Origin: Salvia splendens
Taxonomy: Eukaryota > Streptophyta > Magnoliopsida > Lamiales > Lamiaceae
DNA: 64,000 nt
Assembly: GCF_004379255.2 (NCBI RefSeq)
Contig: NC_056042.1
Coordinates: forward strand, 9,843,901 to 9,907,900
Reading direction: 5' to 3'
This document shows positions 47,186 through 56,117 of this stretch, one piece after another (the stretch's first letter is position 1; each line of letters starts with the position of its first letter). Both the position numbers and the translations under genes were made by a program. The notes beneath the pieces were generated by a model. That model saw only the letters and a list, made by a program, of their open reading frames with translations. It was not told the DNA's origin and did not search any database.

Positions 47186-47761
47186 ATTATCTGAACAGAA
47201 AATAAAACGAAAAGCAAATTAGAAAAGCATACAAAGATCACAATCGCATTACTAATCAAACAAGGGTTTATTGTGTTGATTAGCTCCCACTAATTTAAAC
47301 ATATATTATGTCCCCCAAACATAAAATACGAATTTATATCTAATATAAATTTTAGTGGTCCAAGATCCAAGTCTATATTATTGCAGCCTCTGCGAGGGCT
47401 GATGACTACAATAAATCACCAGGTAGGCCTCCAAGCCGATTGTAACAACAATTTTACAATTCTTGGTTTATTAATCTAATTAATATACGTCCATAAATTA
47501 TTCTGGTTGCGAGGGCTACTCAAAATAATTTAAGCAAGTCAACCCCGTCACACGATGCCAACCATGCATCTATGAATGAGCCTAAACCTTGTAGATTTAG
47601 AGTAAACGCGAGGGCGTAAAATTCGTGGTCGAAAAGGCTAGGAGCATCAAACAATTGTGATGGACGACGCGTTTGTTTCAAAACGAGACTTATATTTTAT
47701 GGGGAATAATTTTGTGATACTAATTGTCAATTTAATATCTAATATTAAAATCTTAAACAAT
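47186..47761 (-). other. Non-coding part of element 4 upstream of protease
   Basis: No gag similarity. The octamer GCGAGGGC occurs three times at roughly 110-base spacing (47392-47399, 47509-47516, 47608-47615). Confidence 0.6.
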
Positions 47762-47890
47762 TACTGAGCGTCGCCTACCCAGACATAGTATAACACGGAC
47801 TACAAATACTGGGCGCCGCCTACCCAGACATAGTATAACACGGACTACACATACTGGGCGCCGCCTACCCAGACATAATATAACATGGTC
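47762..47890 (-). repeat. 45-bp tandem repeat (~2.9 copies) with a conserved hairpin, in element 4 leader
   Basis: Units start at 47762, 47807 and 47852. Each contains a 19-nt stem-loop, on the minus strand CTGGGTAGGCGGCGCCCAG (47809-47827 and 47854-47872). In the third copy (47764-47782) the change leaves a G-U pair in the stem. Confidence 0.85.
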
Positions 47891-47984
47891 TCTAACAACT
47901 ATAGTTAAATAAATAAGCATAAATCAAATAGCATGCTTATCACATAGGATATCAAATAATGCTCAACAAATAAAATCAAATTTT

Positions 47985-48450
47985 ATTCACTAGTTAAATG
48001 TGGATTTCATTATATTAATTCTAAATTAATATAATTATGCATATTTAATACTAATTCCAAATTAATATTGTGCTGTGGAGCATATATTATCATTTCCAGA
48101 TGATAATTATGTCCCAGTTTGTTAATCTAATTAACGAAATTAATCCAATTTATATTAATTCTAAATTAATAAATTTGTAAATCAAGTAATAATTCCAAAT
48201 CATCATCAAGCACACATATATTATTTATTATTCCAAAATAATAATATTAACAAATTCTTGCTCATTAATCCTTTAATCCAATTAATAAATTTATCATCTA
48301 ATCTATATTAATTCCAAACTAATATAAACAGATATTTAATATTAATTCTAAAACAATATTATAACACACTTACTATTATTATTCAAAATAATGATAATAA
48401 ATAATTTATTGGCTTGATTAATATTATTAAATCTAAATTAATAATGTGAT
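47985..48450 (-). repeat. Array of AT-rich dyads in element 4 leader
   Basis: At least eight quasi-palindromes of the form TATTAATTCTAAATTAATA, ACTAATTCCAAATTAATA or TTATTATTCCAAAATAATAA, separated by unlike spacers. No protein coding. Confidence 0.75.
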
Positions 48451-48479
48451 TTACAGTAATCAAAATCACGATTCGGATC

Positions 48480-49218
48480 CGACCCAGATCTTCAAAACCA
48501 GCTAGGGTTCTGCGAAAAGAACAGTCGCCCCCTCCATAGCGTTGCCTTCACGCGGTGGCCACTGCCCCAACCGAAGTCAGAGCTGCCGCTGTCCACAAGC
48601 CGGAGGCAAGAACGGCTGTCAGACGTGGTGCCAACGTCGCAGCTGCCAAGATCTGTAGCTGATCGCCGCTGCTGTCCAGTGGCTGCTGTGCAGCTGCTGC
48701 CCGGCGACAACACAGCTGCTGTCCGACGAGGACAGTTCCGCTGCCGCCTGAGGACGACGCAGCTGCTGTTCGTTGCCTAACGCCGGAGCTGCCGCCTGCT
48801 GGAGCACGTTGAGAAGGAGCTGCTGTCCAGCCCTTCGCTCTCTACCTTGGCTGCCCGGAAAGCAAACTGCCGCTGTCCGAAGACTACGGTTGTTTCCCGG
48901 TGAAGATAATGAAAGAATTTTGAAATCTAATTTCCATAAATAGATTTCAATGATAAATCCTTTCAAACCATGATTTGTTAACCTTTTCAAAACGTAAATT
49001 TGAAGTCAAATTCCAAAACGGTTTGCAATTTGCGGTACTTTTTACAAAATTTTGTTAAAGGAATCGAAATCTAATTTTTCAGCTTCTAAGCAATTATGAA
49101 ACCAATTTCATGAAAATTTAGAAATCAAATTTCGAATCAGATCAATCACATAATTCTGATTTCTAAAATTATTCCACAAGTAATTAGATTACAAAGTTAA
49201 TTAAGAATCGAGCCCTGG
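48480..49218 (-). other. GC-rich then AT-rich leader of element 4
   Basis: 48480-48900 is rich in CAGCTGCTG/GCCGCTGCC-type triplets, quite unlike the flanks. The open frames there are low-complexity and match no gag I know. 48900-49218 is AT-rich. Confidence 0.55.
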
Positions 49219-49230
49219 GCTCTGATACCA
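49219..49230 (-). promoter_or_regulatory. Primer-binding site of element 4
   Basis: Minus-strand TGGTATCAGAGC, one base after the 5' LTR; this is complementary to the 3' end of plant initiator tRNA-Met, the standard copia primer. Confidence 0.92.
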
Positions 49231-49231
49231 C

Positions 49232-49676
49232 TGTTAGGCATTCTTGTATTCATCTAATGAGCGCAGCGGAAATTGCATACAAGAATAACAGATCTAGATT
49301 CATAATCATATTGCAAGTTGAGCACGTAATACACAACGGAACTAAATCTTACTTGTTGTGTTGTTTTCTTCTACGATTGAATCCTGCAAGTTGAATCCAC
49401 TGCTATCGAGGTCCACGTGTATTCCAATCCGACGCAGGAACTATCCCTGTACAATTGCTCCGTAGAAGAAAGCTAGGAATTCTCTCTACAGAGCTTTACG
49501 TATTTTCTCTCTAATGTTACGCTATTTCTCTTCTCCCACAATGGAGAATAAATAACCATTATATAGACAAAGAGTCATTAGGGTTTCATGATTGTTAGGC
49601 TTATGGACTAATTATAATTGTAGCCCAACTATAATTATTTAATCCATATTAATCTAATCTAGCCCATATCCTTTCA
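49232..49676 (-). repeat. 5' LTR of copia element 4 (right copy)
   Basis: 445 bp, five differences from the left copy by eye, followed by TGAAC. Confidence 0.94.
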
Positions 49677-50658
49677 TGAACATCCCTTCGTAAGTCCATT
49701 TCGGCATTGCCAGTTCACTTTTATTTATGTAGCAAAATTGCCCAGTACTAATGCGGGTTAAACAATGGTAGCGATGTAATCCCCGCATTTTGCCTATCTC
49801 TGAAGCCCGATGATTTTTTCGAACGTTGGGTACTTTCCATCTTAGCTACTTATTTTTTGTTTAGTTTTCCTCTCCAATGCTTATGAACAACCTAATCTCT
49901 TCATCCAGATTTTTAAAAAACTATTAAACAATTTTTCCATGATCACCTATGCAGCTGATACCAAATGAATGGATTATGCTACATGCAGCGGACTTGCCTC
50001 TCGAGTGCGAGCTGGAAATGCCACACGGAACCTCGTGGAAGATCGGAGTGACTATAGTCGGAAGAATATGCTACTTCAAACGAATATGGGTAGAGAGAAG
50101 CGATACCGTGGTCTTCACTTATCACGGAAGAGGCAAATTCAAGGTGGTGCGTTTTGAGACGAACGGCTTGATGCCCATGACTGATATACATCGTATATCC
50201 AAACTTTCAAATATTTTATTTGAATATTTCATATAATTAGAACCATCATTCACATAAGGAACTAATTTGTTGGGGCTGTAGTCGAAGTAGAGTTCGCCGA
50301 GCCAGCTTATCGGACCCCGACTCTCAAAGTGATGACAGTGACTTCGATTACTCGAACGATAACGATAGGCCTATCTCAGCTCTACCATCATTTACTATTG
50401 TTCTAATTGCCTCCGACCTTGAGTGTGGACCATAGTACAATCTTATTCCGTTTTTAAGAATTGCATAATTAAAAAGTTGCTTGGTAATTTTTTTTTTAGA
50501 ATTGCATCGATTCATCATTTGCTTAGCAAAAAAATTTGTAGATGCTATCTGTCATATGGTGGAAAACAAACTTCCGTGATGAGAATCTCATTCAACCTGT
50601 CAAACTAATTTCCACCGGCTCCGACCCTACTTATGTGTACGTAATGGCTGAAGGTGTG

Positions 50659-51339
50659 TGATGGAGTACGTACTAAACAAGCCCAACAGCAGTAAAGCCC
50701 AAGACAGAGTATCAGTTCGGCATGACTAAAGAGTATCAGTCCGGCGTGACTAAAGAGTTCAGTTCGGTACAACCAAAGAGTTCGGCCCCAGCCTACAGCT
50801 CGGTGAAAGCCAACTCATCAAGCTCTGCTCTCAGGTCGGCATCAAGCTCTACTCTCAGATCGGCAAAAGCTGCTCGGCAATAATTCAGCAGTTCGGTCTC
50901 AGTATTCGACCGAACTAGGAGATAGTGGACTCATACAAGATTTCCACCTCCACTACACCGACGATCTATTTAGTGGTGTCAAGCAGTCATTAACTCATGC
51001 AGGATAGTGGACCCATGCAAGGTCGCCACGATCTCCACGACATCCACTACCTAATAAATGCTGCATGCCACGATCTTAGTTCACTGTATAAATAGAACCT
51101 AGGTCAGATAGATAAGGTCTTCTGCTTCTTCTTTTAAACTCTAAAAAAGCTCTCTAGAGAGAATATCATAAAGCAGGCCAGTGTTGTAAGCTGTAATTCG
51201 CAGATCAAGCAATACAAACCTGCCCCCATTTCTCCCCGTGGACGTAGATTTACCTCAGTAAATCGAACCACGTAAAACCTCTGTGTCGTAATTTATTTTT
51301 ACGTGCATTAATTACCATCGAAAATTCGCCGCTTCATCA
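50659..51339 (+). repeat. 5' LTR of the TR-GAG element
   Basis: 681 bp, TGATGGAGTACG...CGCTTCATCA. Contains repeated ACTAAAGAG-TTCGG units near its start, a TATA-like TATAAATAG at ~51087, and a CGTGG/CCACG hairpin (51237-51241 with 51268-51272). Confidence 0.95.
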
Positions 51340-51340
51340 C

Positions 51341-51358
51341 TGGCGCCGTCTGTGGGAA
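51341..51358 (+). promoter_or_regulatory. Primer-binding site of the TR-GAG element
   Basis: TGGCGCCGTCTGTGGGAA, one base after the 5' LTR; the same site is used by copia element 3. Confidence 0.85.
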
Positions 51359-51424
51359 ACAGAGAACCAAATTTGTGATAAAGCGAGTTTTTGATCCTCT
51401 TCTACCAAAAAAAAAAAAAAAAAA

Positions 51425-51961
51425 ATGCATACCAGATCACATAACACCCGTGCCTCCGTCCGTGATAACCATGAGGAAGCTAATCCAGCAGCCCATAGGC
51501 CTGGAAAGCAGCCTCGTGAAAAATCTACTTCCAGTTCTCACGGAGAAGGAGCAAGCCGCTCAAAAGGTCCACACACCGAGTCTTCCCAGCAGCCTGATTT
51601 GAACGAGGCTGTCAAGCTGTTCTTGGCCGAGAAGCAGGAGGAGTTCTTAACCTTCCTGCAGAAGAGCCAACAGTCGGAGAAGACAACGGCGGATTCTCCC
51701 TCCTCATCCAGACATGAAAGTCACTACCGCAGTAGTGACGTGTCTTCCAGGAGAAAGAATCCTCAACCCCGACATGTTCCTCCTCGGTACCGGAACCACA
51801 GGAGAACTCCATCTCCTCCGTACCGAAGAGATGTCGGGTTCGCCATGTACGGAGCATTAAAGACTCCATTCTCGGACGACATCACGCCGACTAGGGAAAG
51901 TCCGATCCACGCGATAAAACTCGCCGAATTAGGACAAGGGAAAGTCCGATCCCCAAATTAG
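51425..51961 (+). CDS. Truncated gypsy-type Gag N-terminal protein
   Basis: 178 aa, highly charged, Ser/Arg/Pro-rich, with a helical stretch LNEAVKLFLAEKQEEFLTFL (~65-84). It stops shortly after GALKTPFSDDI, which resembles the point where gypsy (Tat/Ogre-like) Gag proteins enter their conserved capsid part (PFT/S-x-x-I). The remainder of Gag is missing. A 19-A run lies directly in front of the ATG. Open and undamaged, so it may still be translated; whether it acts in particle assembly is unknown. Confidence 0.7.
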   Translation: MHTRSHNTRASVRDNHEEANPAAHRPGKQPREKSTSSSHGEGASRSKGPHTESSQQPDLNEAVKLFLAEKQEEFLTFLQKSQQSEKTTADSPSSSRHESHYRSSDVSSRRKNPQPRHVPPRYRNHRRTPSPPYRRDVGFAMYGALKTPFSDDITPTRESPIHAIKLAELGQGKVRSPN

Positions 51962-52070
51962 GACAAGGGAAAGTCCGATCCCCAAATTAGGACAACGGAA
52001 AGTCCGATCCGAGCGATAAAACTCGCCAAATTAGGACACAAACCAAGTCCGGTCAAAAAAGAGTTCACTT
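51888..52070 (+). repeat. ~30-bp minisatellite in the TR-GAG interior
   Basis: Units combining GGAAAGTCCGATCC and AATTAGGACAAGGG recur about four times, some with an extra CGCGATAAAACTCGCC segment. The repeat covers the end of the gag frame. Confidence 0.82.
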
Positions 52071-52157
52071 CATGAGACCGTGGACAAACATCAACTTACC
52101 CCATACTTTTTTCCAGAATGCCGAAGTGATTCACTTCGCTTTTCGGGGGGGGGGTAG

Positions 52158-52838
52158 TGATGGAGTACGTACTAAACAAGCCCAACAGCAGTAAAGCCCA
52201 AGACAGAGTATCAGTTCGGCATGACTAAAGAGTATCAGTCCGGCGTGACTAAAGAGTTCAGTTCGGTACAACCAAAGAGTTCGGCCCCAGCCTACAGCTC
52301 GGTGAAAGCCAACTCATCAAGCTCTGCTCTCAGGTCGGCATCAAGCTCTACTCTCAGATCGGCAAAAGCTGCTCGGCAATAATTCAGCAGTTCGGTCTCA
52401 GTATTCGACCGAACTAGGAGATAGTGGACTCATACAAGATTTCCACCTCCACTACACCGACGATCTATTTAGTGGTGTCAAGCAGTCATTAACTCATGCA
52501 GGATAGTGGACCCATGCAAGGTCGCCACGATCTCCACGACATCCACTACCTAATAAATGCTGCATGCCACGATCTTAGTTCACTGTATAAATAGAACCTA
52601 GGTCAGATAGATAAGGTCTTCTGCTTCTTCTTTTAAACTCTAAAAAAGCTCTCTAGAGAGAATATCATAAAGCAGGCCAGTGTTGTAAGCTGTAATTCGC
52701 AGATCAAGCAATACAAACCTGCCCCCATTTCTCCCCGTGGACGTAGATTTACCTCAGTAAATCGAACCACGTAAAACCTCTGTGTCGTAATTTATTTTTA
52801 CGTGCATTAATTACCATCGAAAATTCGCCGCTTCATCA
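52158..52838 (+). repeat. 3' LTR of the TR-GAG element
   Basis: 681 bp, no difference from the 5' LTR found by eye, followed by GTGTG. Confidence 0.95.
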
Positions 52839-52955
52839 GTGTGCAGGGGATGGAAGAGGTCCGCCATATCAAAAAATCTTGGGGTGGGTGATTTATGCAA
52901 GTTCGAGTTGATTCATGTACAAGAGACCACTCTACGGGTGTCAATTAACCACTAG

Positions 52956-53339
52956 TTAGTGATGAGATTGCGAGTATTCTTTGTTGTCGTTTCTTTGGAA
53001 GGTATTTTGAATTTCAAAAAGACAGTCTTAGTGAACTTGTTGATGTTATGTCATTTGTATGGGTTGTACAATATGTGACATGTTATTATGGTTGAAGCTT
53101 GAATGTTTTGGATGTGTGTTGAGAATGTAATAAATTGGAATAATAAACTTATCCTCCCAAAATTACATTTCCAATAGCGCACACACCCAAATCAACACAA
53201 CACAACACGGAAACGAAACTGTCACTGCAGCCAAATCAACATAACACAGAAACGAAAGTGTCTCTGCAAAACATAGTCTAGTACATAAACAAAAGACGAA
53301 TGCATTACACAAAATTCAATTCCAAGTGTTCTTTTTTTT
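52956..53339. other. 3' flank of the B3 pseudogene
   Basis: AT-rich, no gene recognised. Confidence 0.4.
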
Positions 53340-53641
53340 CGTATGAATTACCCACACTACATAACAGTGGACAACCACAATGAATTTCACATACAAATTA
53401 AGCCCAAAAAATGCAAAGGATGACGAAGACAACGAAATCAGTAAGTAATGAATTTCAGAATTGCAATAAATCAGTAAGTAATGAATTTCACCCCATGTGC
53501 TAGATTTGCAGCGACTGGGGTGAATAAATTCGATTTAAGTGTTAAGGTGTTTCAGAATTGCAATTTCGTATCAATTTCCCACACCCCATAACAGTAGGCA
53601 ACCACAATAAATTTCACATACAAATTAAGCCCAAAAAATGC
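53340..53641. repeat. Duplicated 75-bp block, 227 bp apart
   Basis: 53340-53414 and 53567-53641 share CATACAAATTAAGCCCAAAA and neighbouring sequence. Between them, AATTTCAGAATTGCAATAAA and TCAGTAAGTAATGAATTTCA are locally repeated. Confidence 0.8.
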
Positions 53642-53963
53642 GAATTACTACGAAGACAGCAAGTAATAACATATTTCAAGATCCATTCGGTTGTTGTGTA
53701 CAAAGAACGAACCTTGAACCAAATTCGAAACGCAAGCACCAATCTCCGCAGGCGTCGACCAACTGTGCTCGATTTGCAGCCACTATGGTTCCAAATTCTT
53801 TGTTGGTAAGAGCATCTCCAATAGAAATAGCTCAGCCATAGCCTAGCCACAAACTCCTCCTGCCACGTCAGCAGACTAAAAACTCTCTTGCCACATCATC
53901 AGGACAAGCAACTGGACAAGCAATAGGTCAGCCATAGCCTAGCCACAATCAACAAAATTATAA

Positions 53964-55909
53964 GAGCATCTCCAATAGCAATAGCCCAGCCATAGCCCAG
54001 CCACAAACTCCTGCCGCCACATCATCACCACTAAAACTCCTCCTGACACATCATCAGGACAAGCTACTGGACAAGCAATAGCCCAGCCATAGCCAGTCAT
54101 AATAAACAAAATTATAAAAATAACAATTACACAAAATACGAGATTCAACTTACGACACAGATACGGGAAAATCCAATAATTTCATTTAAATTAAAAAAAG
54201 GTACATTAAAAAATTACAAAATTACAAAATTACAAAAAAAAACTAACGCCGTGCAGTCATCCGCGCCCACAACTCGTCAATTAAATCCTTTTGGAGTCGA
54301 ATATGAGCTTCCACTTGGCGCATGTCAGCATGTGCTTGGAGGCGGCCGACTTTATCGTGGGGTACCCCACTTCGTACGCTGGGGGTGGCCACGCCGTGGC
54401 TTGGACCGGCTTCATTATCGTCGTTGGCCCAACTAGTCAGTTGTACACCTTCATCTTCGACAATCATGTTGTGCATGATAATACAGGCGTATATTATATC
54501 AGCAATGCAGTCGACATGCCACAAACGCGTTGGACCCCTAATTGCCTCCCATCGAGACTGAGCACACCAAATGCGCGCTCCACGTCCTTGCGCACCGACT
54601 CATGCCGTTCCGCAAAGTAGGCCTTCCTCTCATTTGATGCGCATCTGATCGTATTCACAAAGACAGGCCAACTAAGATATATCTCATTCGCCAAGTAGTA
54701 GCCCATATCATGCTGGTTCCCGTTGGCGACAAAACTGATGGTCGGACCGACGCCCTGGCACTGCTCGTTGAAAAGGGGCGACGAGTTGAGGACGTTGAGG
54801 TCGTTGTTCGACCTGGCTACCCCAAAATATGCATGCTAAATCCACAGCCGGTAATCAGCTACGGCCTCGAGGATCATCGTGGGATTAATTCCCTTGTAGC
54901 CGGTCGTGTAGAACCCTTTCCAGGCAGCGGGGCAGTTCTTCCACTTCCAATGCATGCAATCTATGCTGCCTAACATACCCGGGAACCCATGCTTCGCCCC
55001 GTGCATCTGCATCAGCTCCTGGCAGCCTTCGGGGGTAGGGCTTCGAAGGTACTGATCACCTAATATTTCAACCACGCCCTGACAGAAATACTTCATACAT
55101 TCAAGGGCAGTCGACTGGCCGATGTGGAGGTACTCGTCCCACATGTTTGCCGCGCCTCCGTAGGCCAACTGCCTGATTGCCGCAGTGCACTTTTGAATAG
55201 GTGTGTGGCCGGGTCTGCCAGCCGCATCGTGCCTGAAGTGGAAACACAGATATCGACGCTCCAAAGCGTCAATAATACGCATAAACAGGGCCATGCTCAT
55301 CCTAAAACGCCGCCTGAAAATGTTGGCGTTAAACCGCGACTCCGGTGCTAAGTAGTCGTCAAATAGCCGCTGATGTGCAGCTACGTGATCCCGATCAATC
55401 ACTGCTCGGCGGTGGACAACGGGTCGAGGTCGAGGTACTGTGGCTACAAGGCCCGTTGTATCAGCTGGTCGATCTCTCGGGACGTATAGGCCTCCAACTG
55501 TTCGTTCAAACGTCGTTCGAACTCCTCAGCATCCTCACCACTACCACCACTACCACCACTACCACCACTACTACCACCCGCGTTACTCATTTCGCGTTGT
55601 TGATCTTGTACAAAAATTAAGATAGAGGAAAACTCGTTAAAACAAGTGGTGCAAATGAAAATGACATGCAGATCGCGTATATATAGTGTTTTGAAAATTA
55701 AATAATAATAAAAAAAATCCAGCTCGCCGATCGCTCGCTGATCTGGAGCCTGCAATGGCGGCCAGGAGATCGCCGAGCGCTCGGGAATCGGCGTGCACAC
55801 GTCGTTTTTCTCACCGATTTGGCGCTCGCCGTCTGCAATGGTTCGGCGAGCGGACCGGCGAACGCCAAGAACCGGCTAGCCGGTGCGCTCGCCGCTATTG
55901 GAGATGCTC
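53964..55909 (-). mobile_element. PIF/Harbinger-type element (inner), carrying only the transposase
   Basis: 1,946 bp with a 16-nt perfect terminal inverted repeat GAGCATCTCCAATAGC and TAA on both sides (53961-53963, 55910-55912), inserted in the left subterminal part of the outer element. After removal, the outer flanks rejoin to a sequence parallel to the inner element's own left subterminus (ACAAAATTATAAAAA). Confidence 0.9.
54243..55590 (-). pseudogene. PIF/Harbinger DDE transposase, lightly damaged
   Basis: Minus strand. It starts MSNAGGSSGGSGG (ATG 55590-55588, Gly/Ser repeat). A frameshift near 55440 precedes the main frame (RDHVAAHQRLFDDYLAPESR, RRRFRMSMALFMRI). The catalytic triad can be seen: D in LGSIDCMHWKWKNCP, D in NNDLNVLNSS, E in VERAFGVL. 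A TAG at ~54838-54836 (context DYRLWI) replaces an expected Trp, and a second frameshift lies near 54555, after VERAFGVL. The C-terminus ends 54243. This nuclease cuts at the TIRs and targets TWA sites in the family. Only three lesions, so decay is recent. Confidence 0.88.
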
Positions 55910-56081
55910 TAAAAACAAATAATTAACAATCACACAAAATACGGAATTAAATTTACGACACAGATACGGGAAAACTCAATAATAATATTGAAATTAAAAA
56001 AGTACATTAATTAAAAAAATTACATTAATCTAAAAAAAAACTTCTCCGCCACACACGAGCCCCCCGCCTCCGCCTCACTCC

Positions 56082-56113
<32 letters not shown>

Positions 56114-56117
56114 GCCG

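Larger units (their letters stand above)
42395..49676 (-). mobile_element. Ty1/copia LTR retrotransposon, element 4 (7.3 kb, minus strand, gag-less)
   Basis: LTRs 42395-42839 and 49232-49676, each 445 bp, differ at five positions by eye. Target duplication TGAGC/TGAAC (42390-42394, 49677-49681) has one mismatch. The primer site TGGTATCAGAGC is the usual initiator-Met type. Pol domains are present on the minus strand, but the 2 kb between primer site and protease holds no gag: it contains a GC-rich leader, AT-rich dyads and hairpin repeats. Young by LTR identity yet unable to encode a particle, so probably mobilised in trans. Confidence 0.93.
50659..52838 (+). mobile_element. TR-GAG/LARD-type non-autonomous LTR retrotransposon inside the B3 gene
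   Basis: Two 681-bp LTRs (50659-51339, 52158-52838), indistinguishable by eye, with target duplication GTGTG at 50654-50658 and 52839-52843. Primer site TGGCGCCGTCTGTGGG at 51341; a G-run before the 3' LTR (~52145-52157) is the polypurine tract. The 818-bp interior encodes only the N-terminal part of a gypsy-type gag. No pol. A very recent insertion. Confidence 0.95.
49749..52955 (+). pseudogene. REM-like B3-domain gene, split by a retrotransposon
   Basis: Pieces in order. An exon ending PDDFFERW at ~49826/GT. An exon from ~49952 (IPNEWI...LEMPHGTSWKIG ... DTVVFTYHGRGKFKV), clearly a B3 domain. An acidic Ser/Asp stretch from ~50282 leading to a second B3 start (ALPSFTIVLIASDLECG). An open part ~50550-50658 (NLIQPVKLIS). 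After the TR-GAG insertion comes the end of a B3 domain (WGVGDLCKFELI) with stop at 52953-52955. One base is off near 52877, and the start of the gene is not found; a copia LTR lies 72 bases upstream. Two-B3 proteins of this type are plant REM transcription factors. Exon limits are approximate. Confidence 0.68.

Noticed and set aside
47762..47890. CRISPR-like array
   Set aside because: Contiguous 45-bp tandem units without unique spacers, inside a plant retrotransposon leader.
48492..48990. Open frames in the GC-rich leader of element 4 as a captured gene
   Set aside because: Low-complexity, no recognised domain; kept only as a composition anomaly.
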